Shown in pieces: positions 7,821 to 16,262 of a stretch of 17,805 nucleotides of DNA. The notes under the pieces are model-generated. The model was not told where the DNA came from. It saw only the letters and a program-made list of their open reading frames with translations, and did no database searches. The position numbers and the translations under genes were made by a program. How positions within the stretch are numbered: the first letter of the stretch is position 1; each line of letters starts with the position of its first letter. The DNA comes from Physocladia obscura. Lineage: Eukaryota; Chytridiomycota; Chytridiomycetes; Chytridiales; Chytriomycetaceae. The DNA is taken from assembly GCA_027596945.1 (NCBI GenBank), contig JADGJH010000498.1, positions 1 to 17,805 on the forward strand, given 5' to 3'.

Positions 7821-10601
7821 ATGGAGATGGATACAGAGTTACTTCGTACTAATGTGGGCATTGAGCTTATGCATGATCGATACCAGCGTGATGGCAAATT
7901 GGAGCTTGATATTGGACATAAGCTTGAGGGAGAGTTTGAGCAACATCAGCAAAGTGACGATGAAGAACCGACGAAACCACGTCGCCAACAGCACCAACGG
8001 CATCTGGCACAGCTCCGAAAGTATTCAGTGCCGCTGCCGTTATCTCCACTTCAATCGGAAGATAGTGATAGTGAAGATTTCAACGCGGGCACGGAAACCA
8101 ACAACAATAACAATAACAGGAACAGCAATGACAGCACAGATGAATCAGAAGCGAAAGCCAAGACAACTTCAAAGCACCTCAGCCGCACGCGTAGCTCAGC
8201 TAGTCTTACGTTACAGCAAATACACAATTCACACACGTTAAACACAAATGCAATAAACTCAAACACGACAATGTACGTAACACCAACAACTGCGACTATA
8301 GCCACCGGACGACGCGGGCGGTCGGCATCTGTGGCTACGTTATACTCTTCGTTGTCTTCAGCCTCCATTTCAACCTCCGCCTCGTCGAATTCGTCGTCAT
8401 GGTTGGCTTCTGTCGTCGAAAAAGTCATGGAATTTGCCCAAATATCACAACAAACAATCGCCGCAAGTTCCAGTTCGAGTTCGAGTTCCTACGATCCGCT
8501 GGCTATCGCAAATTCAATTGCCACTTCCCATTCCCGTGAGCCAAATAACACCACGTCTTCTATTCCCGCCCTACACTATTCGCGTGCCATAACTCATCTT
8601 GCTAACAACTGCTTGGTGCTTGCTGTCAGCGAATTTACTCTGGCTGCCACTCTTGGCCCCGAACCGCATCCTGAAGCCATGTACCAGCTTATCTTGCTTC
8701 ACTCAAACCCAGACCTCGAAACTTTTGACAGTACAAAAGCCGTTGACTGGACGCAGTCACGTCTGACTGTTCTTGCAACACCGGAAGGAATGCTGGCTCA
8801 AGCGAAATTCTTACGTGCCTCTCATGAGTTTGGCAATCTTAAAAAGTCCCTCAAAACACCGCCATGGGATATGTCCTCAAAGCCAGACAAGGAAGCAGCA
8901 CTCCTACTAACCCAAGCCGTCGCAGTTACTGCAACTCCAAACGCAGCCAACACAAACTCAACTAATACTCTCAAACCCTCTTCCGTCACCGCCGAAAAAT
9001 TATCCCCAAATATCCCTCCATATGCCCCCGCAATCCACTACTACGCAATATACCTTCGCGAAAACAACCAAACCGCCGATGCCGTTCACTGGTTTACCAA
9101 AGCCTTCGCCTTGGGCCACCACACATCGGCGCTCTGGCTCTCAGATATATACGCACGCAGCGCGCCCGGCGTACCGATGAACGTACTCCTCGCTGACAAC
9201 TACCGTGTCAAATACGAACTGCGTGAAAGTCTGCTGGTCAAACAGCGTGAGCGCGAGCGCGCCATTGCTGACGCCGAAATGGAGGTTTTGAAGGAGGAAA
9301 ATGATTTTCGGGCGTTTCGAAAAATGCGACGGGATCGGGCATTGCTTGTTGAGGAGAGAGATGCGCAGGCTCGACGTGAGGCGTCGGTAACCTTTTCTAG
9401 TACTGTAAAGTTTTTGGAGTGGGGGTATTATATGCTGGCAGGTGAGAATGATTTCTGAACTAAGCGAGAAAAAAAGAAAGAAAAAAAGAAAAAAAAAAAG
9501 TAGATATGGCACAGAAGAAAAGAGCACTTTCTATAATTTTTTGTACACAAATGAAAGACTCATCATATCCAATACTATTACTCAGTCGACGAACTCTGTT
9601 CACTTATCCGCGAAGACCCTGAAAACACTGACGCTATTGACTGGATCGATCCCGACATATCCCCGATTCCCCGCACCAAAAGCTACTCGGCTCCGGCAAT
9701 GTTCCATTTTGGTGAATACTTTAGTAAACGCGGCGATCATGCGCGTGCCTCAAAATGGTACCGCAATGCTGCCGAACTCTCACACTACGACGCCCAAGTC
9801 TCATACGCTGCATACTTGATGCAGCAAAATACCAAAAACAGCGGTGGTACAAGCGATCCGGGACAAGCAATTGTCTGGCTGATGAAAGCATGGGACGGAT
9901 CCAAACACAAGCAGGCAGCCATGGCACTCGGCGACGCGTTCAGTCGTGGCAAAGGCGTTGCCGCGGATCCCCAGAAGGCGCTTGTGTGGTATATGCATGC
10001 ATGGAAACAGGGCCGGTTTGCAGATGCTGCGTTTGCAGTAGGTCTTGGGTATGCAACAGGATACACACCTGGATATGTGAAGCCAGCTGTTTGGAATCCA
10101 GTTGGTGGATCGGGGTTAGAAGAAAACAACACTGGTGGCGGTAGCAATTCTACTACTTCAATCTTGTCAGCTGCAACGAAAAATCGGCGGAAGTATTTGG
10201 TTCCAAAAGTGTTGCCGATTCCACGGAATTTCGAGAAAGCTGTTTATTGGTATGAATTAGCCGCGAAGCATCATCACCATCGACATGCACGGGCTTGTAA
10301 TAATTTAGCCGAAATGTATATGCTGGGACGAGGCACGCCCCGCAACGAGTTTGTTGGATTCAATTATTTTGCGCGTGCTGCGGAAGAAGGATTGCCTGCA
10401 GCAATGTACAATGTAGCTCGATGTTATCGCGATGGGCGTGGGTGTCAACAAAATGAAGATACTGCATTGACGTGGTTTGAGCGGGCTTTAGAGTACGGAG
10501 TGAAAGAAGCTGCTTTGGCAATTAAAGAGTCACCATTATATGTTTTTGAAAGCAGTGATGACGATGACGATGATGAAGCTAATATTGAAATCACAAAATG
10601 A
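7821..10601 (+). CDS. SEL1-repeat protein with low-complexity N-terminus and central coiled coil
   Basis: Two exons (7821-9441 and 9586-10601) give 878 residues. The intron (9442-9585, 144 bases, GTGAGA donor, TACTCAG acceptor) joins GCA G to TC GAC, restoring one frame. Start at 7821 was chosen because AAAAATGG fits a strong eukaryotic context; an in-frame ATG at 7773 would add only 16 residues. Layout: residues 1-240 are Ser/Asn/Gln-rich and charged; about 245-460 carry degenerate SEL1-type helical pairs (ALHYSRAITHLANNCLVLAV, then AIHYYAIYLRENNQTADAVH); about 465-520 is a highly charged coiled coil (KQRERERAIADAEMEVLKEE); about 576-860 carries clearer SEL1 repeats (FHFGEYFSKRGDHARASKWY, NLAEMYMLGRGTPRNEF, MYNVARCYRDGRGCQQNED); the end is acidic. 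SEL1 repeats are protein-binding scaffolds; Skt5/Chs4-type chitin synthase activators and Hrd3-type adaptors are relatives. No CAAX box, signal peptide or membrane span is seen, so the partner is unknown. Confidence 0.85.
9467..9499 (+). repeat. Purine-rich A/G tract inside the SEL1-gene intron
   Basis: A run of A with scattered G lies close behind the GTGAGA donor. It encodes nothing in the spliced product. It may affect splicing or be a slippage-prone microsatellite; neither is shown by the sequence. Confidence 0.6.
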
Positions 10602-10994
10602 TCTGACTTTTCTGGTTCCAATGGAGGTTTCCTTTTAAAATGCATGTTTCCGAAACTGATTCGATGAACTTTATAATTCAACTTTGCAAAATTTTCTTTC
10701 TGCTCTCATTCTAAAAAATAAGGCTGTTTCGCCATGAAAAATTATTTTGGGCCTATATTTCGAATACAATATTTTTAATGCAAAAATTATATGTATTTTT
10801 TGTTGAAATGGAAATTCCAAAGTCTATCACACCAACATTCAACATTCAGCATCTGAATGAATCAAATGAACTAGAAAATGCATGAGCATAATCTATCTAG
10901 ACTGGTTTTGAAACACCAAATTCTTAACTTTTTTACAATTGATAATATAAAAAAATCAATTTATTGAAACCAAAAATAGCTTCTGAAATTATTT
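10602..10994. other. Convergent 3' intergenic region
   Basis: This space separates the 3' ends of the SEL1 gene (+) and the MNWTGG gene (-). It holds no gene. AATAAA on the minus strand at 10960-10965, 30 bases past the stop of the minus gene, is a good poly(A) candidate; another overlaps that stop codon at 10994-10999. Confidence 0.6.
10960..10965 (-). terminator. Candidate poly(A) signal AATAAA of the MNWTGG gene
   Basis: AATAAA on minus lies about 30 bases after the TAA at 10995-10997, a usual distance for fungal 3' processing. A second copy overlaps the stop itself (10994-10999). Confidence 0.45.
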
Positions 10995-11807
10995 TTATTT
11001 AGTTGGCCAAAGCATTTGCATCCAATCAGCATCTTCCATAATTGAATTCGATTTTGGAAAAACTGTTCCACCTCTAGCAATTGGTAGTAATGGTGTTGAC
11101 TTTTGACTAAAAACGGCATCTATTATGGATTTATGCACGTCAAAACTACTTTGAATTCCGTCGGACATAAAAAAGTGATTGCTAACAGATTTCTCAGCGC
11201 ATGGCAAAACAGCAGTGTCTTTGGATCTTTTCGCAAGCTGTGGACTACCATTGATCAATGTTTCATTTGACGTAGCACAATTGTGCTTGATTGAAGGCCA
11301 TGAAATTTCGACTTCCACTTGGTTGTTCAAGGAATTGTTACCACGATCACTCAAAAAATAGTCCTGATTATCGGCATTAAAAATTTCGTCGTCTGAATCA
11401 CAAGCTGCACGAGTTGGAGAAATCTTATTGCGAGATAATGAATGAGGTAAAGGCGTGTTTGTGGTGCGTTTGATTGGCGAAATTACAAGCTGTGCCACAT
11501 CAGTAGAACAATGTCTGGATCTTTTTCGGGAAGTCGTTCCGGAACGCGCGCCGAGAATTGCAAATAACGTGCGAGTATTGCTTAATTCCTGAGAATTGCT
11601 GCTGCTGCTGCTGTTGTTGATGTTGGCGCAGTTTTTCCTGTTTTGTTTTGATTTCAGGTCTTGCTTCGGAGCGGCTGAGAGAACACGTGGTTCTCTCAGT
11701 TTGCAGATCCCGCGTGACTGCACAATAACTCGGCCTGATGCCGATCGAAACGCTGCTGTTGCTCCACATCCAAGGCCTTTTTGCCCATTTCCGCCAGTCC
11801 AGTTCAT
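10995..11807 (-). CDS. Uncharacterised Ser/Asn-rich protein beginning MNWTGG
   Basis: A single open frame of 270 codons. No catalytic domain, membrane span or signal peptide is seen. The protein begins MNWTGGNGQKG, has a basic stretch (KQDLKSKQNRKN), a Ser/Asn run from a CTG/TTG-type triplet repeat at about 11597-11626, a basic TSRKRSRH patch, a proline-directed VISPIKRT site, an acidic CDSDDEIFNADNQDYF stretch, and a C-terminus rich in hydrophobic and acidic residues (EDADWMQMLW). The composition suggests a disordered nuclear protein. From memory, some fungal and animal proteins of chromosome biology also start with MNW-GG; this is a weak hint only. Over the triplet repeat the neighbouring frame is also open and reads as polyglutamine, so a compensating pair of indels cannot be excluded. 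Confidence 0.6.
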   Translation of the reverse strand: MNWTGGNGQKGLGCGATAAFRSASGRVIVQSRGICKLREPRVLSAAPKQDLKSKQNRKNCANINNSSSSSNSQELSNTRTLFAILGARSGTTSRKRSRHCSTDVAQLVISPIKRTTNTPLPHSLSRNKISPTRAACDSDDEIFNADNQDYFLSDRGNNSLNNQVEVEISWPSIKHNCATSNETLINGSPQLAKRSKDTAVLPCAEKSVSNHFFMSDGIQSSFDVHKSIIDAVFSQKSTPLLPIARGGTVFPKSNSIMEDADWMQMLWPTK

Positions 11808-11855
11808 TTTTGAGTATTTTCAAAAAAAACCAAAGCAAAACAAATGAGTCAAAAT

Positions 11856-12534
11856 TCAAAGAGCGTATTCTACCTCGATTTCATCAACCGATGAGCTTTT
11901 AGCTGCCCCAACACGCACCATATACGAACTCCATAATAATCCCGTCGCATTCATAAATGCTACCCGCGCCAATCCTGGTGGAACAAACTTAAACGAAATA
12001 ACGTTTACGGCTGGCCATACGCTCCATGCAGTTGCATATAGTCCCGGAAACTTAGTTACTACAGTGTCCCACGGGTCGACACCTTTTTCTGGCCTAACAA
12101 ATGCTGCACTATACAGCAAAAACGCTGTTAAATATGGCGGAGAAAACATGATTTGATTTACAACGGCCTTCGTTGTAGCAACCTTCAAAGTCTTCGCTGG
12201 ACCAAAAATACGATCGAGAATATGGAAGCCAGTCAGAAAGTACCATCCGTTGACTCCGATTCCGAATAATGCTGAGGGAATTGTTGATTTGTAATCGTTG
12301 ATATGATATTTAGCCTCCTAGAACGCCCAGAATCAACTTACACATCTTAAGAGTCCGTTCTTGATCCCAGTCTTTGAATCGTATCAGTGTTTGTCCAGCA
12401 GCAGTTGCTAGTCCCGCATTTGCTTGTTTTGGAGGACCCGCAAGAAGTTGGGCTGCCACATCGCCAACAAAAAAAAAGCTTCCAGCCACCGTGGAAGCAG
12501 AGAGAAGTTGCGTGAACGTCAGAGCAGAAGCCAT
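11856..12534 (-). CDS. Mpv17/PMP22-family membrane protein
   Basis: Two exons on minus (12534-12342 and 12271-11856) give 202 residues, a normal length for the family. The intron (12272-12341, 70 bases, GTAAGT donor, CCTCAG acceptor) rejoins DWDQERTLKM to SLFGIGVNGWYFLTGFHILD, which restores the family's 'D--RT' and 'WY--L' elements. The C-terminal half shows the hallmark WSVWPAVNVISFKFVPPGLA, with R and W further on (RVAFMNATGLLWSSYMV). About four hydrophobic segments are seen. Family members (yeast Sym1, animal Mpv17 and PMP22/Pxmp2) sit in the mitochondrial inner or peroxisomal membrane and are linked to metabolite or channel function; which organelle applies here cannot be read from the sequence. 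The stop lies only 48 bases upstream of the start of the next minus-strand gene. Confidence 0.88.
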
Positions 12535-13556
12535 TCTTCGGTCACGTCAACAGTCAACGCAAATTTTCAAAAAAGAGAAAAAATAATCAGTAATAGAATT
12601 GCACCAGAATATTAAATTTTGCTTGATAAAGTTCCACCAGCAAGAGAATTGGATCTATATTAATGTAGCAAAACAGTTATTACTATTTTTGGAAAAAAAA
12701 AGAAAAATCTGAGTTCGAAAATTTGCTTGAGCATGTGGAAGAAGGCAGTCTTTGAAGAACGAGTATGCACTATGTTTTAAAATAATCTGACAGTGAGGTC
12801 GTACCAGTTTACCACTACATTAGAGGAACAAGTTAATTCGAATTATATGATCAGAAGTTGGAATAATTAAGTTTGTTAGATGTTAGTGTCGGTTTCGATA
12901 GGCAATCATTAACTAATGAATCTGAAATTTTTTCAATGGGAATTGGCAAGGATTGAAAGACCTATCTCTGCAGCTAAAGTACTAACATTACTGTCAAACC
13001 GAATCAGTTCATTTGATGATGATGAAACACCAAACCGCTTCGAATTGCCTGGATAGATCAAATTGACAGCCTGAAAATATACAATCTTGATAATTTGGAG
13101 AATCATGACAGCTTAAAGAGTTTGAATTCAACAAGATAGATATCCACAACAACTTCTATGATGGTAAGCCAGTAAAATGTCAGATAGTTAGATGGGTGGC
13201 AGCTGCATTTAGATATTGATTTGGCATACCAAAAATGGCTGCTTTGCATGCATTGCCTATTTGTTTAACATTTGCGTGGACTAGGTTTTTCACTTTAAAT
13301 AAGTTAACAGGCAATGGCCTCAGCAGAACTAAAATAAAGCACTGCTACTGTTGATAGAGTAGAATTAATTTTTCATACACCTGAATATTGAATAGGTCTT
13401 TATTGGCAGTTTCAATTGGAAAAAATTTCAAATACGTTGAATGAACACTTGTGAAAAGAACAACACACTTTATAGCGTATGATATTGGATTAGAAAATAA
13501 GTTTTTTGAAAAGTCAAATCTATTCCGATTACTTTTTATATATATGTTGATTGACA
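12535..13556. other. Divergent intergenic region, no supported gene
   Basis: This space lies between the 5' ends of the Mpv17-family gene (-) and the bPH gene (+), so it should contain both promoters. Short open pieces read as plausible protein (for example ELARIERPISAAKVLTLLSN near 12940-13000, +), but they are interrupted by stops within about 40 codons and match nothing I recognise. They may be old coding debris. A TATATATAT stretch at about 13538-13546, just upstream of the bPH start, is the only TATA-like element seen. Confidence 0.45.
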
Positions 13557-14170
13557 ATGCAGATCACACCAAATCTGGTTTCGCCAAATGCTGAGCAAAT
13601 TGAGTTCGATATAACTGGCGGGTGTTGGTTCCTCTGTTGCTGCAATACAGCGATCTGCTGTGTCAGTGGCAACATTTTGGCACCCCTTGTCACTCTAGAA
13701 TGCTCACAAAAAATCAGTCCTGTGTTATTGACGATCATAGAATTCACTTCAAGAGAGGCTGGTTAAACAAAGAAGATAAACTAATTCCACTTGATCGAGT
13801 GCAGGATGTAAACGTGAAGCAGGGCTTGTTATCACGAATTTTGGGAGGTTTGTAATTCAATATTTAGAAATCTACTCAAAATTATAATTAAGTCTATCAT
13901 CTTGATATTCAAACTGCCGGTGCTGGTGGAGCTGGGGCCGAAGCAACCCTAATCGCTGTGAAAGACTTTGAAGCAACCAGACGAATAATTATAAGCAAAC
14001 GAGACGCGTTGGTTCACGGTGGAGTTGGAGGTGGCGGAGTTGATACAACAATTCGAAATGTTCCGTCTTCAACAAATCAAATGCAAATTGATATTACGGC
14101 GTTGAAAGATTCAGTTCTTAGGATCGAACAGATACTGAAATCTGAAATTGGAAAAAGAGGAACTGCCTGA
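13557..14170 (+). CDS. Small Cys-rich bPH-domain protein, frame disrupted
   Basis: The frame starts at ATG 13557 (MQITPNLVSPNAEQIEFDI) and has a Cys-rich hydrophobic stretch (GGCWFLCCCNTAICC). It then changes by -1 near the A6 run at 13708-13713 and continues as a bPH-like (bacterial pleckstrin homology) domain: IHFKRGWLNKEDKLIPLDRV, QDVNVKQGLLSRILG. An intron at 13848-13892 (45 bases, GTTTGT/TTAAG) joins to VYHLDIQTAGAGG and ATLIAVKDFEATRR. The tail is a short amphipathic helix ending at TGA 14168-14170. If one A is missing, the product is 189 residues. Alternatively a 56-base intron (13662-13717, GTCAGT donor, CTCAC branch-like site, AATCAG acceptor) also restores the frame and gives 170 residues without the VSGNILAPL segment. 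bPH proteins are usually membrane-associated; the role here is unknown. AATAAA follows at 14225-14230. Confidence 0.65.
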
Positions 14171-14224
14171 TAAAATCCTGAATTCAGATTTGAGTGACTG
14201 GTGTAGTAAAGTGAAAAATTAAAG

Positions 14225-14230
14225 AATAAA
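14225..14230 (+). terminator. Candidate poly(A) signal AATAAA of the bPH gene
   Basis: AATAAA lies about 55 bases after the TGA of the bPH gene on the same strand. Confidence 0.45.
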
Positions 14231-14896
14231 ATTTCATTCCCTTTTTTTGGTTTTAGAGAATGTTCGAAATTCCCTATATAAATAGGATTTGAAATCAATA
14301 GTGATTCAGTTGGAGGCTTACTGAAGGTGGTTGTTTCGTTGCAAATAACCGGAAAGGTATTTGACAATGACTTGAAGCTCATACGTATGCAGTAACTTTG
14401 TTCATTTTGAAAAAATAAAAATACAAAAATTGTGGTAACTGCAGTTATTACACTTTTATTACTCGCGTTCATCACCGCTTAAAACAATGAAGGCATATTG
14501 CAACGCATTAAGAGTCTGTACGATACAGCAATTGCTGATTTCGAGCATGGAAACTTGAGACTCTACCCTGATTGGACCGATCTTTACAAAAACTAAAATT
14601 TTTAACAAATGTATTGATAATGCATTCAAAGTTCTCAACAATTCATGCCAGTCTTATTGTTAAAGTTATTGAATTTGATATCATATACAGATTTTATCTT
14701 GAATATTAAATCATGAAAACAATAGTGAGTGCTCAGTAACGAAATAGTGTTGTATTGTGAAAAAACACCCAAAAATGACGCAAGCTTTAAAAAAAGGAAA
14801 GAAAAGGAAAAGACCATCATAGAGATCAAGTTTTCAAAACAGAGCTGCAGCCAAATAATTGTTCACAAAGCCAACAAGGACCATTCAAAATTGCGA

Positions 14897-14902
14897 TTTA
14901 TT
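14897..14902 (-). terminator. Candidate poly(A) signal AATAAA of the kinase gene
   Basis: AATAAA on minus begins 8 bases beyond the TAA at 14911-14913, close but usable for an AT-rich fungal gene. Confidence 0.4.
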
Positions 14903-14910
14903 TTTTGTAT

Positions 14911-16086
14911 TTAAACTCGAGGCATTTCAATATTATCCGGCGTAACGCCATGGTCTACAATAAACGCCAAAAGCTGGTCCTGGAAAAACTGTACCCATTC
15001 ATCTGGACACAAAATCGTCAACAACCCAAGCAACCAAACCCAACGCGCAACCCCACCGGCAACATAATCCCGTCTGCAATCCTCAAAACTATACCCGTCA
15101 ACTCCATCGCCAACAAGAGTGTCATAATACGCCTGCAGAAACTCCATCTCCCACATCCGCCGTTCTTCGGGATACATGTGTGAAATCAGGTACTGCGCCA
15201 CGTCCTGTGGCCCACTGCCAAGCCCCACAACTTCCCAGTCGAGAACCATGAGCGCATCGTCGGCACGGCGGAACATGAGGTTCGCCGGATGGTAGTCGCC
15301 GTGGACAAGAGAAAATGGGTTCGTTTTGATGCGGGTTTGGAACCCGGTCCAGCTAGTTTTTGAAAACGAAGCGTTCATACAAGCAATGAGGTGGGGATCG
15401 AATTTCACGGTTTTCGTTGTGGTGGATGAATTTGTTTTGCGCCATGCGGATGCTGCGTATTCTTGGGATGCCTGCCAAGATGTTTCACCAGACCCGTTGT
15501 ACCACTCGAACGCGCGCAACCATGACACATTTTTATCTGCAAGCAGCACGTATGAATTCCACGATCGAGCGTGAATTTTTGCGGCGGCTTTGAACGCGTT
15601 GATAGTGATGAGATGGGTCAACGTGCGTCGTTCAGTCTCGGTTGCAGTGTTAGTCAATTCTTGCAGATTTTTGTTCCAGTTGTGTGGAGAACAGGCGCCA
15701 TAGAATGAACCGCATTGAACAAATCCCGACGCAGTCAGGTCGTCCATGATGATGTGTTTTGTACCAGTAGCCATGTCGCCGAATACGTAGACAGTGGGGA
15801 TTACGCAGGCTGAGAGGAATGCAAATTGAGGGTTGCGGTCGCGGATAGCCTTATAGAAAAACGCTTCGCGCGTTCGTCCGTCTTGGCTTACTCCGCTTTT
15901 GAGCATCAGATGTAGTTTGCTATTACTTGTGTTTGCATCGAGAAGTGTTATTATCATGCGGTGCAACGCTGCGCCGCCCAACCCACCAGTGCCTGAGGTG
16001 CTTGTTAACTCCACACTTTGAATGTTTGGAAGAGAAAGGTTTGTGCGAGCCCATTCAACATCTTCAAAGTCTTTAATTTCTACCAT
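14911..16086 (-). CDS. APH/CHK-like small-molecule kinase
   Basis: An uninterrupted 391-residue protein, intronless, with the aminoglycoside/choline-kinase fold signatures. Seen: a likely ATP-binding lysine in HLMLKSG (K63), a family acidic strand IIMDDL (112-117), the catalytic Brenner motif HGDYHPAN (H262, D264, N269), and the metal-binding DWE (D283) followed by GPQDVAQYL. The spacing and the MDDL and DWE forms suit the APH (PF01636) / CHK-EcKL (PF02958) branch. The reaction is ATP-dependent phosphorylation of a small hydroxylated molecule; the substrate cannot be predicted, and members are often wrongly called antibiotic-resistance genes. Start at 16086 is the first ATG and precedes the kinase N-lobe. 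The 5' end faces the SOD gene's 3' end, 176 bases away, on the same strand. AATAAA lies 9 bases past the stop (14897-14902, -). Confidence 0.85.
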   Translation of the reverse strand: MVEIKDFEDVEWARTNLSLPNIQSVELTSTSGTGGLGGAALHRMIITLLDANTSNSKLHLMLKSGVSQDGRTREAFFYKAIRDRNPQFAFLSACVIPTVYVFGDMATGTKHIIMDDLTASGFVQCGSFYGACSPHNWNKNLQELTNTATETERRTLTHLITINAFKAAAKIHARSWNSYVLLADKNVSWLRAFEWYNGSGETSWQASQEYAASAWRKTNSSTTTKTVKFDPHLIACMNASFSKTSWTGFQTRIKTNPFSLVHGDYHPANLMFRRADDALMVLDWEVVGLGSGPQDVAQYLISHMYPEERRMWEMEFLQAYYDTLVGDGVDGYSFEDCRRDYVAGGVARWVWLLGLLTILCPDEWVQFFQDQLLAFIVDHGVTPDNIEMPRV

Positions 16087-16262
16087 TTCTGTTTTTCAAT
16101 TTGTCAGTTTTCCTTCTGTTTTGTGTCAACTTCACCACAAAATAAGAGACTGTTCCACAATGTTTATTTTCGGCTATTTCCAAACTACTCCACTTTGTAT
16201 CTTAAGGCATATTTAAAAAAAAAAAACAAGGTGCAACAGATCTAATAAATCCAGTTATATGC

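Larger units (their letters stand above)
14171..14910. other. Convergent 3' intergenic region
   Basis: This space separates the 3' ends of the bPH gene (+) and the kinase gene (-). Frames here (for example 14077-14475 on -) are AT-rich and have no recognisable motif. It contains AATAAA for the plus gene (14225-14230) and AATAAA on minus for the kinase (14897-14902). Nothing else is supported. Confidence 0.55.

Noticed and set aside
8051..8428. Antisense ORF with acidic composition opposite the SEL1 gene
   Set aside because: It is a shadow of the Ser-rich and Asn-rich coding region; its runs are complements of the triplet repeats.
9442..9819. Separate plus-strand ORF across the SEL1 intron
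   Set aside because: It starts inside the A/G-rich intron and runs out of frame through exon 2, while splicing gives one continuous SEL1 protein.
14077..14475. 132-codon minus ORF in the bPH/kinase interval
   Set aside because: It overlaps the last bPH exon in antisense and is otherwise AT-rich low-complexity sequence without recognisable motifs.
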